A stretch of 50,182 nt of DNA from UBA5972 sp964588725 (GTDB taxonomy: Bacteria > Pseudomonadota > Alphaproteobacteria > Rhodobacterales > Rhodobacteraceae): positions 1-50,182 of the forward strand of contig CAZPQL010000012.1 of assembly GCA_964588725.1 (NCBI GenBank). Direction: 5' to 3'. The notes beneath the pieces were generated by a model that searched no databases, was not told the DNA's origin, and saw nothing but the letters and a program-made list of their open reading frames with translations. Within the stretch, counting starts at the first letter, position 1. Each line of letters begins with the position of its first letter. Below are positions 14,847 to 23,808 of this stretch, one piece after another. The position numbers and the translations under genes were made by a program.

Positions 14847-15377
14847 ATGAGGAATATTTTTCTGTCCCTGGTGTTGGCCACTGTACCTTTGACGGGGTGG
14901 GCACAGTCTGATCTTGAAATTCTGCCTTTTCAGGCTGCGGCACTGTTTGACCGCGCCCGCAGCAGTTTGCCGTGCATGGATCGATTTAGCGCCGTTGCTC
15001 TGGACGCGGGTCTGACGCTGAGCGACGACATTTCCAGCCACGATTTTGCGCTACGCCTGTTTCGCGACGCCGACCGTGCACTGGCGCTGGAACTGGCAGC
15101 CGAAGACACGCCGCTTGGTACGCAGTTCATTACCCGCATCACGGTGGAAGGCACCGATCCGGCTTACCGTGACGAGCTTGAACAGGGCCTGCGCATTCGC
15201 ACAGGGCTGCCCGCCGCCAACGCCATGCCCGCGCTGCCACATCAATCGGCGGGCTGGAGATTTGATTTTGGCAAGGGCCCGACCATCATTATCATCGAAT
15301 TCAATGCAGTCACGGGAACGACGGTGGTTTACGCCGCTGTCGAGCCCATCAAACCCGGCACACCTCTTGGCTGCTGA
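14847..15377 (+). CDS. Secreted protein of unknown function between sucC and sucD
   Basis: This 176-aa protein starts at ATG 14847 with MRNIFLSLVLATVPLTGWAQ, a typical signal peptide (cleavage about residue 19, GWA). The open frame begins earlier (14703), but that part overlaps the preceding gene. The mature protein has Cys residues near LPCMDRFSAVALDAG and in the final PLGC, alpha/beta content, and no motif I recognise. It lies 22 bp after the sulfotransferase-like gene and 27 bp before sucD, so it is embedded in the suc operon. Export to the periplasm is inferred from the signal peptide only. Confidence 0.75.
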   Translation: MRNIFLSLVLATVPLTGWAQSDLEILPFQAAALFDRARSSLPCMDRFSAVALDAGLTLSDDISSHDFALRLFRDADRALALELAAEDTPLGTQFITRITVEGTDPAYRDELEQGLRIRTGLPAANAMPALPHQSAGWRFDFGKGPTIIIIEFNAVTGTTVVYAAVEPIKPGTPLGC

Positions 15378-15404
15378 CACAATAAACCGAACACAGGGAT
15401 AAAA

Positions 15405-16286
15405 ATGGCCGTACTCGTCAACAAAAACACCCGCGTCATTTGTCAGGGGCTTACGGGCTCGCAGGGCACCTTTCATTCGCAACAAGCGCTGGACTATGGG
15501 ACCCGGATGGTTGGCGGCGTGACACCGGGCAAAGGCGGGCAGGATCATATTGGCCTGCCGATTTTCAACACTGTAGCGCATGCCAAACAGGCCACCAGCG
15601 CCAACGCCACCGCGATCTACGTGCCGCCACCCTTTGCCGCTGACGCCATTCTGGAAGCCATCGACGCCGAAATGGAATTGATCGTCTGCATCACCGAAGG
15701 CATTCCGGTTCTTGACATGATGCGGGTCAAACGGGCGCTCGACGGGGCTGTGTCGCGGTTGATCGGGCCCAATTGCCCGGGAATTATCACGCCGGGTGCC
15801 TGCAAAATCGGCATCATGCCCGGGCACATCCATAAAAGCGGCTCGGTTGGCGTCGTGTCACGCTCGGGAACGCTGACATACGAGGCTGTGGGGCAAACCA
15901 CTGCCATCGGGCTCGGGCAATCCACCTGCATCGGCATCGGCGGCGATCCGATCAAAGGCACGGAACATATCGACGTTTTGGAAATGTTTCTGGCAGACGA
16001 GGACACCCAAAGCATTATCATGATCGGCGAAATTGGCGGTTCCGCCGAAGAGGACGCCGCACAGTTCCTGAAAGACGAAGCGAAAAGCGGCCGTGCAAAA
16101 CCCGTGGCCGGATTCATCGCCGGGCGCACCGCGCCACCGGGGCGTCGCATGGGCCACGCCGGTGCCATTGTCTCCGGCGGCAAAGGCGGAGCGGACGACA
16201 AGATCGAGGCGATGCGCTCGGCCGGAATTATCGTGACCGAAAGCCCGGCCAAACTGGGCGAGGCGGTGCTGGAGGCGATTGGGTAG
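15405..16286 (+). CDS. sucD: Succinyl-CoA ligase subunit alpha
   Basis: This 293-aa subunit binds CoA and carries the phospho-histidine. The CoA-binding fold begins TRVICQGLTGSQGTFHSQQA. The CoA/nucleotide region contains LIGPNCPGIITPG and SRSGTLTYEAVGQ. The phosphorylated His lies in RRMGHAGAIVSGGKGGADDK (about residue 247). Length and order are standard, except that two extra genes separate it from sucC. It is 38 bp before sucA. Confidence 0.98.
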   Translation: MAVLVNKNTRVICQGLTGSQGTFHSQQALDYGTRMVGGVTPGKGGQDHIGLPIFNTVAHAKQATSANATAIYVPPPFAADAILEAIDAEMELIVCITEGIPVLDMMRVKRALDGAVSRLIGPNCPGIITPGACKIGIMPGHIHKSGSVGVVSRSGTLTYEAVGQTTAIGLGQSTCIGIGGDPIKGTEHIDVLEMFLADEDTQSIIMIGEIGGSAEEDAAQFLKDEAKSGRAKPVAGFIAGRTAPPGRRMGHAGAIVSGGKGGADDKIEAMRSAGIIVTESPAKLGEAVLEAIG

Positions 16287-16324
16287 CAGCGCACAATTTT
16301 TGTAGAACCGACTGGCAAAGGCGT

Positions 16325-19285
16325 ATGAACATGACCGAACATCCAAGCAACGAAACTTTTCATGCCAGCTCGTTTCTGCTGGGCAACAACGCCAAATACG
16401 TTGACCAGCTGTATGCAAAGTACACCCAAGACCCAAATTCAATCGACATCGCCTGGGCGACCTATTTCAAAGCGCTTGGCGACAGCGACCGCGAAATAAA
16501 CGATACGGCTAACGGCCCGTCGTGGGCGCGCAAAGACTGGCCGCCGCAACCCCGTGACGAATTAACATCGGCGCTCGATGGGCAATGGGCCGACGATCCA
16601 GTCAAGGTTGAACAAAAAATAGCCGCCAGCGCGGCCCGGCACGATGCCACGTTAACCGATGCCGATATGCGTCAGGCCGTCGTCGACACGGTCCGCGCCC
16701 GCAAGATTATCACCGCATACCGTGCACGCGGCCATTTGTCTGCCGACCTTGACCCGCTTGGCTTGAAACCGCCAACGGACCAGCCCGAACTCCGGCCGGG
16801 AACTTATGGCTTTACCGATGCCGATATGGACCGGCCCATTTATATGGATCATGTGTTGGGGCTGGAAACAGCCACGTTGAATCAGTTGATTCCTTTGCTC
16901 AAGTCCACCTACTGCGGGACTTTTGCGCTGCAGTACATGCATATTTCCAACCCAGAACAAAAGGCGTGGCTAAAGGAACGGATCGAAGGCTACGGCAAAG
17001 AAATCAAATTCACCCGCGAGGGGCGCAAGGCCATTCTGAACAAGTTGGTCGAAGCCGAAGGTTTTGAAAAATTCCTGCAGGTCAAATACATGGGTACAAA
17101 ACGCTTTGGGCTCGACGGCGGCGAAAGCCTGATCCCGGCCATGGAACAGATCGTCAAGCGCGGCGGCGCGATGGGGGTAGAGGACATTATCCTTGGAATG
17201 CCGCATCGGGGCCGGCTTTCGGTGCTGGCTAACGTTATGGCCAAACCATTTCGTGCCATATTCAACGAATTTCAGGGCGGCAGCTTTAAGCCTTCGGACG
17301 TCGAAGGTTCGGGGGACGTCAAATATCATCTGGGCGTTTCTGCCGATGTCGAATTTGACGGCAACAACGTCCATTTGTCGCTGACCGCCAACCCCTCACA
17401 TCTAGAGGCGGTCAATCCGGTGGTTTTGGGCAAAGCGCGCGCCAAACAGCAGCTGCGCGGCGACAAAGACCGCTCGAAGGTCATGCCACTTTTGCTGCAC
17501 GGCGACGCCGCTTTTGCCGGTCAGGGGGTCATCGCCGAATGTTTCGGCATGTCGGGTCTGACGGGTCACCGCACCGGCGGCACCATGCATGTGATCGTCA
17601 ACAACCAGATCGGATTTACCACCGCGCCCAGTTTCAGCCGCTCCTCTCCCTACCCCACCGACATCGCACTTATGGTGGAAGCGCCGATATTTCACGTTAA
17701 TGGCGACGACCCCGAAGCGGTGGTTCACGCCGCCAAAGTGGCCACCGAGTTTCGCCAGCTGTTCCAGATGGACGTGGTGCTTGATATTTTCTGTTACCGG
17801 CGCTTTGGTCACAACGAGGGCGACGAGCCCATGTTCACCAATCCGACCATGTACAAAAAGGTCAAGCGCCAGAAAACCACACTGCAGCTTTATACCGACC
17901 GGCTTGTGGCCGACGGGCTGATCCCCGAGGGCGAGATAGAGGACATCAAGGCCGAATTTCAGGCGCATCTCAATGCGGAATTCGAAATCGGCAAAGATTA
18001 CCGTCCCAACAAGGCCGATTGGCTTGACGGACGCTGGTCGCATATCGACAAAAAGGATGCCGATTATCAACGCGGTCTTACCTCGGTGGCGGCTCCGCGC
18101 CTAAAAGAAGTTGGGCGCGCTTTGACCAAATATCCCAAAGATTTCCACGCCCACAAAACCATTGATCGCATCCTCAAGGCCAAGAAAGAGATGTTTCAAA
18201 CCGGTCAGGGCATTGACTGGGCAACGGCCGAGGCACTGGCTTTTGGCACCTTGATGCTCGAAGGATTTCCAGTTCGACTTGCCGGTCAGGATTCAACGCG
18301 CGGCACCTTTTCGCATCGGCACAGCGCGCTTGTCGATCAGGAAACCGAAGATCGGTATTACCCGCTCAGTCACATAAAATCAGGTCAGGCCGGATTTGAG
18401 GTAATCGATTCGATGCTGTCGGAATACGCGGTGCTGGGGTTTGAATACGGCTACAGTCTTGCCGAACCCAACGCGCTGACGCTGTGGGAAGCGCAATTCG
18501 GCGATTTCGTCAACGGAGCGCAGATCATGATCGACCAGTTCATTTCGACGGGCGAACGCAAATGGCTACGCATGTCAGGGCTGGTGATGCTGCTGCCCCA
18601 CGGCTTTGAGGGTCAGGGACCCGAGCATTCCTCGGCAAGACTGGAACGGTTTCTGCAAAATTCCGCCGAAGACAACTGGATCGTTGCCAACTGCACCACA
18701 CCGGCCAATTATTTCCACATTCTGCGCCGCCAGATGCACCGGAGTTTCCGCAAGCCACTGGTCATGATGTCACCAAAATCTCTGTTGCGCCACAAACGGG
18801 CCGTATCTTCGATTGCGGATTTTGAAACCGGCTCCAGCTTTCACCGGGTGCTTTGGGATGATGCTCAGCTGGGAAATTCCGGGACAAAGTTGAAAACCGA
18901 CGACAAGATCAAAAGATTGGTGCTGTGTTCAGGCAAAGTCTACTATGACCTGCTGGCCGAACGCGACGCGCGCGGAATCGACGACATCTATCTGATGCGA
19001 ATAGAACAGTTCTATCCATTCCCCGCCATGTCCGCAGCCAAGGAACTGGGCCGCTTCAAGCAGGCCGAGGTCGTATGGTGTCAGGAAGAGCCCAAAAATC
19101 AGGGCGCGTGGAGCTTTATCGAACCCAATATCGAATGGATGCTCGGTCGCATCGAGGCCAAAACCAAACGACCGTCTTACGTGGGGCGTCCCGCCGCCGC
19201 CGCACCGGCAACCGGTCTGGCCTCGCAGCACAAGCAACAACAAGAAGCGCTGGTCAATGACGCGCTGACACTGGAAGGGAAATAA
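16325..19285 (+). CDS. sucA: 2-oxoglutarate dehydrogenase E1 component
   Basis: This 986-aa thiamine-diphosphate enzyme decarboxylates 2-oxoglutarate and succinylates the E2 lipoyl group. The N-terminal segment FLLGNNAKYVDQLYAKY is the E2-binding region of OdhA-type E1. The TPP/substrate residues lie in DIILGMPHRGRLSVLANV, LTANPSHLEAVNPVVLGK and IVNNQIGFTT; GQDSTRGTFSHRHS and the C-terminal QEEPKNQGAW are also typical. The ATG at 16325 has AAAGGCG ahead of it; ATG 16331 is an alternative. It is followed after 3 bp by sucB. Confidence 0.98.
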   Translation: MNMTEHPSNETFHASSFLLGNNAKYVDQLYAKYTQDPNSIDIAWATYFKALGDSDREINDTANGPSWARKDWPPQPRDELTSALDGQWADDPVKVEQKIAASAARHDATLTDADMRQAVVDTVRARKIITAYRARGHLSADLDPLGLKPPTDQPELRPGTYGFTDADMDRPIYMDHVLGLETATLNQLIPLLKSTYCGTFALQYMHISNPEQKAWLKERIEGYGKEIKFTREGRKAILNKLVEAEGFEKFLQVKYMGTKRFGLDGGESLIPAMEQIVKRGGAMGVEDIILGMPHRGRLSVLANVMAKPFRAIFNEFQGGSFKPSDVEGSGDVKYHLGVSADVEFDGNNVHLSLTANPSHLEAVNPVVLGKARAKQQLRGDKDRSKVMPLLLHGDAAFAGQGVIAECFGMSGLTGHRTGGTMHVIVNNQIGFTTAPSFSRSSPYPTDIALMVEAPIFHVNGDDPEAVVHAAKVATEFRQLFQMDVVLDIFCYRRFGHNEGDEPMFTNPTMYKKVKRQKTTLQLYTDRLVADGLIPEGEIEDIKAEFQAHLNAEFEIGKDYRPNKADWLDGRWSHIDKKDADYQRGLTSVAAPRLKEVGRALTKYPKDFHAHKTIDRILKAKKEMFQTGQGIDWATAEALAFGTLMLEGFPVRLAGQDSTRGTFSHRHSALVDQETEDRYYPLSHIKSGQAGFEVIDSMLSEYAVLGFEYGYSLAEPNALTLWEAQFGDFVNGAQIMIDQFISTGERKWLRMSGLVMLLPHGFEGQGPEHSSARLERFLQNSAEDNWIVANCTTPANYFHILRRQMHRSFRKPLVMMSPKSLLRHKRAVSSIADFETGSSFHRVLWDDAQLGNSGTKLKTDDKIKRLVLCSGKVYYDLLAERDARGIDDIYLMRIEQFYPFPAMSAAKELGRFKQAEVVWCQEEPKNQGAWSFIEPNIEWMLGRIEAKTKRPSYVGRPAAAAPATGLASQHKQQQEALVNDALTLEGK

Positions 19286-19288
19286 CCC

Positions 19289-20527
19289 ATGTCTACCGAA
19301 GTCCGCGTCCCAACCCTCGGCGAAAGCGTCACTGAGGCCACAATCGCCACATGGTTCAAACAACCGGGCGATCCGGTCGCCATAGACGAAATGCTGTGCG
19401 AACTGGAGACCGACAAAGTGACCGTCGAAGTTCCCGCACCGGTGGCAGGATCGTTGGCCGAGATTATCGCCGCCGAAGGCACGACCGTCGGGGTCGACGC
19501 ATTGTTGGCCACAATAAATGAAGGGGCCGCCGCGCCCGCACCCACACCCGTCGCACAGCCGCCCAAGGCAACTGAACCCACGCCGACACCGGAACCCGCA
19601 GCCGCCACCAAAGACGTCGAAAACTCGCCCGCCGCCAAAAAGATAATGGCCGATAACGCGCTATCGCCGGATCAGGTCACTGGCACGGGACGCGACGGAC
19701 GGATCATGAAGGAAGACATATCGCAGGTTTTGAAAACTCCCGCCCCGACGCCTGCCCCTGCGCCGGCTCCAACGCCCTCACCAGCGCCCGCCCCTGCACC
19801 GCGCGCGCCGGTCAGCGTCGATGACGCGCCCCGCGAGGAACGCGTGAAAATGACCCGCCTGCGCCAGACCATCGCCAAACGGCTGAAAGACAGCCAGAAC
19901 ACCGCCGCCATGTTGACCACGTACAATGAGGTCGACATGTCCGCAGTCATGGAATTGCGCAAGGAATACAAAGACTTATTTTTACAAAAACACGGCGTGA
20001 AACTGGGATTCATGTCGTTTTTCACCAAAGCCTGTTGCCACGCCTTGAATGAGGTTCCCGACGTCAACGCCGAAATCGACGGTGTGGAGGTGATCTACAA
20101 GAACTTTGTTCATATGGGCGTCGCCGTGGGCACGCCAAACGGGCTTGTGGTTCCTGTGGTACGCAACGCCCATTCCATGAGCTTTGCCGCCATTGAGAAA
20201 TCCATCGCCGCTTTGGGTCGCAAGGGTGTAGACGGCAAGCTGACGATGGCCGAAATGCAGGGTGGCACGTTCACCATTTCCAACGGCGGCGTGTACGGAT
20301 CGCTGATGTCCTCGCCAATCCTGAACCCGCCGCAATCGGGCATCTTGGGCATGCATAAAATTCAGGATCGCCCGGTGGTGGTCGACGGTGCGATCGTCAT
20401 CCGCCCGATGATGTACCTTGCGTTAAGCTACGATCACCGTATCGTCGACGGCAAAGGTGCGGTCACGTTTCTTGTGCGCGTGAAAGAGGCCATCGAGGAT
20501 CCGCGGCGATTGCTGATGGATTTGTGA
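19289..20527 (+). CDS. sucB: 2-oxoglutarate dehydrogenase E2 (dihydrolipoyllysine succinyltransferase)
   Basis: This is a 412-aa three-domain E2. The lipoyl domain covers about 1-78, with lipoyl-Lys43 in LETDKVTVEVPAP. Alanine/proline-rich linkers follow at about 78-110 and 147-175. The peripheral-subunit-binding domain (SPAAKKIMADNALSPDQVTG, about 112-145) is between them. The catalytic acyltransferase domain runs to the end, with the catalytic His and Asp in SYDHRIVDGKGAV. It transfers succinyl to CoA in the core of the complex. The one-lipoyl layout and length are those of SucB. Confidence 0.97.
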   Translation: MSTEVRVPTLGESVTEATIATWFKQPGDPVAIDEMLCELETDKVTVEVPAPVAGSLAEIIAAEGTTVGVDALLATINEGAAAPAPTPVAQPPKATEPTPTPEPAAATKDVENSPAAKKIMADNALSPDQVTGTGRDGRIMKEDISQVLKTPAPTPAPAPAPTPSPAPAPAPRAPVSVDDAPREERVKMTRLRQTIAKRLKDSQNTAAMLTTYNEVDMSAVMELRKEYKDLFLQKHGVKLGFMSFFTKACCHALNEVPDVNAEIDGVEVIYKNFVHMGVAVGTPNGLVVPVVRNAHSMSFAAIEKSIAALGRKGVDGKLTMAEMQGGTFTISNGGVYGSLMSSPILNPPQSGILGMHKIQDRPVVVDGAIVIRPMMYLALSYDHRIVDGKGAVTFLVRVKEAIEDPRRLLMDL

Positions 20528-20566
20528 GGGCATTCGATATTGATTCTGATCTAAGGAAGCCACGTT

Positions 20567-20734
20567 ATGTCCAGTGAACTTAACATTCTCGCGCTTTACG
20601 GTGTTCTTATCGTTGTGGTGATATTTGCACAGGTCGTGGTGACCCTGGCAGAAAACCCGTTGGGATATCTTGCCAGTGCCCGTGATGAGGCTGCCGCGCC
20701 GTCTGTTTTGGGTGGCGCTGTCTTAGCGCAATAA
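20567..20734 (+). CDS. 55-aa single-pass membrane protein in the suc operon
   Basis: A small gene with a proper ribosome-binding site (AAGGA, 11 nt ahead of the ATG). The protein starts MSSELNILALYGVLIVVVIF, with one hydrophobic helix at about residues 6-27. The segment LAENPLGYLASARDE follows, then a short Ala-rich tail. A start, a Shine-Dalgarno and a clear amphipathic/hydrophobic design support a real gene, although it is short. I recognise no family, but its length and 'NPLGYLASARDE' look like the N-terminal part of a MAPEG-type protein such as the gene at 21205, so a truncated relative is possible. Confidence 0.6.
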   Translation: MSSELNILALYGVLIVVVIFAQVVVTLAENPLGYLASARDEAAAPSVLGGAVLAQ

Positions 20735-20745
20735 AAAACAACGCT

Positions 20746-21144
20746 ATGAACCAACCCATTCAAATCTATCTGACGGTACGCGGTGGACTGGAAGCGATCG
20801 CCTGGTACGAAAAAACCTGGACGGCAGAGTGTACGTTCAAACAGATGGCCGACGACGGAAAGCGCCTGTTGCACGCTTCGCTTGCAGTATTCGGTGGCAC
20901 CATCATGTTTTCGGACGAATTTCCCGAATTCGAAAGCTATGTCACCGCCCCGCCAAGCAGGGACGGCACCACGGTCACTGTTCATATCAACCTGCCGACG
21001 CGCGAAGATGTGGATGCGGCTTTTGCGGCGGCCAAAGATCACGGTGCCAAAATCACCATGCCCGCCGCAAAAATGCCATGGGGTGCCTATTACGGGCGCC
21101 TTGTTGATCCGTTTGGCCATAGCTGGTCGTTTGCAGCGGAATGA
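20746..21144 (+). CDS. VOC family (PhnB-like glyoxalase/bleomycin-resistance fold) protein
   Basis: This 132-aa protein has the paired beta-alpha-beta-beta-beta modules of the vicinal-oxygen-chelate fold. It opens IQIYLTVRGGLEAIAWYEKT and ends PWGAYYGRLVDPFGHSWSF, which is the PhnB/DUF1428-like C-terminal signature with the metal-site-type DPFGH. The usual first metal ligands are not evident, so it may not be an active lyase. Its role and substrate are unknown. It sits in the suc-lpd gene string after sucB and is very probably co-transcribed. Confidence 0.85.
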   Translation: MNQPIQIYLTVRGGLEAIAWYEKTWTAECTFKQMADDGKRLLHASLAVFGGTIMFSDEFPEFESYVTAPPSRDGTTVTVHINLPTREDVDAAFAAAKDHGAKITMPAAKMPWGAYYGRLVDPFGHSWSFAAE

Positions 21145-21204
21145 GTGACTGGACAGCCCTGAGCATTTTGAAAAAGGAACCACCACCAAAATGACGAGAA
21201 CAAC

Positions 21205-21606
21205 ATGACCCAAATGCCGCAAGAAGTTTTCGTGTTGGCGCTTGCCGCCTTTTTGCAGGGGTTGCAGTACACCGCCCTGTCCATCGCCGCCGGTGTGCGT
21301 TTTGGCACAAAAATCAGCATGGGAAAGCGCGACCATGAATTGGACATGACAGGCTATACCGGACGGATAAACCGCGCACTTGATAACCACTTCCAGGGCC
21401 TGATCATGTTCACCATCGCTGTTGTGGTGGTGACCCTGTCAAATCAAAGCAGCGTCGTGACCGTCGCCAGTGCCTATGTGTATCTCATGGTTCGCGTGGT
21501 TTACATCTTTCTTTATATCTACGGCATCAGCCCCATGCGCAGCTACGTCTGGTCGGTTGGCGTTCTTGCCATCTTTACTATGATCGTGGCCGCGCTGATC
21601 CCCTGA
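21205..21606 (+). CDS. MAPEG family membrane protein
   Basis: This is a 133-aa protein with four predicted membrane helices (about 7-28, 55-77, 85-104 and 112-131). It has the MAPEG pattern RINRALDNHFQGLIMF (matching the R-x-x-N-x-x-E/D region that binds glutathione) and SAYVYLMVRVVYIFLYIYG. Bacterial MAPEG proteins are mostly uncharacterised; eukaryotic relatives act on glutathione or eicosanoids. Location in the inner membrane is expected. It lies between the VOC gene and lpd in the same transcription direction. Confidence 0.85.
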   Translation: MTQMPQEVFVLALAAFLQGLQYTALSIAAGVRFGTKISMGKRDHELDMTGYTGRINRALDNHFQGLIMFTIAVVVVTLSNQSSVVTVASAYVYLMVRVVYIFLYIYGISPMRSYVWSVGVLAIFTMIVAALIP

Positions 21607-21680
21607 TCTTGAAATCCAGTACCAACGCTCTAACCCATTAACGGCCACCGCCGCAAAACCAGACTCCAAGGAGCTCCATT

Positions 21681-23066
21681 ATGTCCCACTATGACGTCAT
21701 CATCATCGGCGGTGGCCCGGGCGGTTACGTCTGTGCCATCCGCTGCGCCCAACTGGGTTTGAAAACCGCCTGCGTTGAAGGGCGCGGCGCGCTTGGCGGC
21801 ACCTGTTTGAATGTGGGGTGTATCCCGTCCAAGGCACTACTGCACGCCAGCCATATGGTGCACGAGGCGACGCATAATTTCGGCAAGATGGGCCTGCTGG
21901 GGGACGCACCAAACGTCGATTTCCAGGCCATGATCGCTTATAAAGACAGTGTTATTGGTCAGAACACGGCTGGCATAGAATTTTTGTTCAAAAAGAACAA
22001 GATAGACACGATAAAGGGCTGGGGCAAAATCACCGCAAAAGGCGAAGTGACCGTAGGCGATCAGGTTCATACCGCGGCAAATATCGTAATCGCCACCGGC
22101 TCGGAGTCCAGTTCGCTGCCGGGCGTCGAAATCGACGAAAAAGTGGTTGTCACCTCCACCGGCGCGCTGGCCCTGCCCAATATCCCCAAGCGCATGACTG
22201 TGATCGGTGCCGGTGTAATCGGGCTTGAACTGGGTTCGGTTTACGCACGCCTTGGCACCGATGTTACAGTTGTTGAGTTTCTGGACACCGTCACCCCGGG
22301 CATGGACGCCGAAATATGCAAATCACTGCAACGGGCACTGAAAAAACAGGGGCTCAAATTTGTCATGGGCGCTGCGGTTCAGTCGGTGGAACGCGCGAAC
22401 GCCACGGCGTCGGTGCACTACAAATTGCGCAAAGACGACAGCGCGCATTCGCTGGACACCGACGTGGTGCTTGTGGCCACCGGTCGCAAACCTTTTACCG
22501 GCGGTCTGGGACTGGCGGAGGTTGGCGTCGCAGTATCCGAACGCGGCCAGATCGAAACGCAAGGTTGGAAAACCAATGTCGACGGCATCTGGGCCATTGG
22601 TGATGTCATTACCGGTCCGATGCTGGCCCACAAAGCCGAAGAGGAAGGCACCGCCGTAGCCGAGACGATCGCCGGACAGACCGGGCACGTAAATTACGGC
22701 GTCATCCCCGGTGTGATCTATACCGCGCCCGAGGTCGCCTCTGTGGGTAAAACCGAAGAGACGCTCAAAGCCGAAGGCGTTGAATATAAAGTTGGCAAAT
22801 TCAGTTTCATGGGCAACGGGCGCGCCAAGTCGATGTTCGCCGGCGAAGGATTCGTAAAAATCCTGGCCCACGCCGGGACCGACCGGATATTGGGGTGCCA
22901 TTTGATGGGACCGGCGGCAGGCGAATTGATCCACGAGATCTGTGTTGCCATGGAATTTGGCGCCAGCGCCGAAGATATCGCCCGTACCTGCCACGCCCAC
23001 CCCACGTTTTCCGAAGCCGTGCACGAAGCAGCGCTGGCCTGCGGGAGCGGGGCAATTCATGCGTGA
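21681..23066 (+). CDS. lpd: Dihydrolipoyl dehydrogenase (E3)
   Basis: This 461-aa flavoprotein reoxidises dihydrolipoamide of the 2-oxoglutarate dehydrogenase complex with NAD+. The FAD motif is DVIIIGGGPGGYVCAIRCAQ. The redox disulfide C42/C47 lies in GGTCLNVGCIPSKAL. The NAD motif is TVIGAGVIGLELGSVYARLG. The active-site His-Glu of the dimer interface lies in CHAHPTFSEAVHEA. It ends the suc operon 48 bp from the convergent GntR gene; given its position, it most likely serves the 2-oxoglutarate complex. Confidence 0.97.
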   Translation: MSHYDVIIIGGGPGGYVCAIRCAQLGLKTACVEGRGALGGTCLNVGCIPSKALLHASHMVHEATHNFGKMGLLGDAPNVDFQAMIAYKDSVIGQNTAGIEFLFKKNKIDTIKGWGKITAKGEVTVGDQVHTAANIVIATGSESSSLPGVEIDEKVVVTSTGALALPNIPKRMTVIGAGVIGLELGSVYARLGTDVTVVEFLDTVTPGMDAEICKSLQRALKKQGLKFVMGAAVQSVERANATASVHYKLRKDDSAHSLDTDVVLVATGRKPFTGGLGLAEVGVAVSERGQIETQGWKTNVDGIWAIGDVITGPMLAHKAEEEGTAVAETIAGQTGHVNYGVIPGVIYTAPEVASVGKTEETLKAEGVEYKVGKFSFMGNGRAKSMFAGEGFVKILAHAGTDRILGCHLMGPAAGELIHEICVAMEFGASAEDIARTCHAHPTFSEAVHEAALACGSGAIHA

Positions 23067-23114
23067 CCTGTCGAATATATTAGCTACGCCGGGATCGCCT
23101 GTGGTGGGCGGTTT

Positions 23115-23765
23115 TCAGTCGCGCAGCATCTGCAGACATTTGGTCACATCTTCGCGTACTGCCTGGCGCAACCCTGCTTCGTCCCCGGCAGCCAGTCGCG
23201 CGATGATTGCCGCGTGTGATCCAACCTGATGCGACGCGTCGGCCTGCTGGTAAAGACTGGCCAAAGTCGGCCCCAATTGCAGCCAGACGGTTTCGACTAT
23301 GGCCAGCATCGCCGGTGATTGCGCCCGCAGATACAAGGTGCGGTGAAATTCAAGATTCCCACGAATATAGCCGCTGGCGTCGCGTTCAAGAATGCGCTGC
23401 CGCAAGCTGTCGTTCAGGCCACGCAGCCGTGAAATCAGCGCCCCGTGCACCCGTGGCAGCGCCCGCTCTGCCAGCGCCGGTTCCAAAAGTGCGCGCACGG
23501 CACACAGCTCTTCAATGCGCGATGAATCGAGCGTGGGCGTACGCGCGCGCCCCGAGCTCGTCAGCGCCAAAGCGCCCTCTGCAGCCAGCCGCCGCGCAGC
23601 TTCACGTGCCGGAGTCATGCTGACTCCGTATTGCGCCGCAATCCCGCGAATGGTGATCGACCGTCCGGGCGCCGTGTCTCCGTGCATGATCGCCTGTCGC
23701 AGACTGCGATATACGCGTTCGTGCGCGGGTCCGGTAAATTCAGCGGCAGCGGTGCGTGTCTCCAT
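23115..23765 (-). CDS. GntR-family (FadR/FCD subgroup) transcriptional regulator
   Basis: This 216-aa regulator has an N-terminal winged helix (about 14-75: RVYRSLRQAIMHGDTAPG, then AAQYGVSMTPAREAARRLAAEGAL). A helical FCD effector domain follows (about 90-210), with ELCAVRALLEPALAERA and the metal/effector His region GNLEFHRTLYLRA and SHQVGSHAAII. I choose ATG 23765; the frame is open to 23873. GTGATCAC, the half-site of the sucC palindrome, lies 10 bp upstream of this ATG, suggesting autoregulation. It is convergent to lpd, so it flanks the operon it may control. The ligand is probably a small carboxylate or acyl compound (family-based guess). Confidence 0.88.
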   Translation of the reverse strand: METRTAAAEFTGPAHERVYRSLRQAIMHGDTAPGRSITIRGIAAQYGVSMTPAREAARRLAAEGALALTSSGRARTPTLDSSRIEELCAVRALLEPALAERALPRVHGALISRLRGLNDSLRQRILERDASGYIRGNLEFHRTLYLRAQSPAMLAIVETVWLQLGPTLASLYQQADASHQVGSHAAIIARLAAGDEAGLRQAVREDVTKCLQMLRD

Positions 23766-23774
23766 TGTCAAATT

Positions 23775-23782
23775 GTGATCAC
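23775..23782. promoter_or_regulatory. GTGATCAC box upstream of the GntR gene
   Basis: TTGTGATCACG (GTGATCAC at 23775-23782) matches the inner part of both arms of the palindrome before sucC. It lies 10 bp upstream of the GntR start codon. It occurs as a single box here, not a pair. The match over 11 bases (TTGTGATCACG also at 12523-12533) is unlikely by chance in such a short region and supports one shared regulator. Confidence 0.55.
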
Positions 23783-23808
23783 GCTCGGGCGGGGCGTCAA
23801 CCCTGCAT

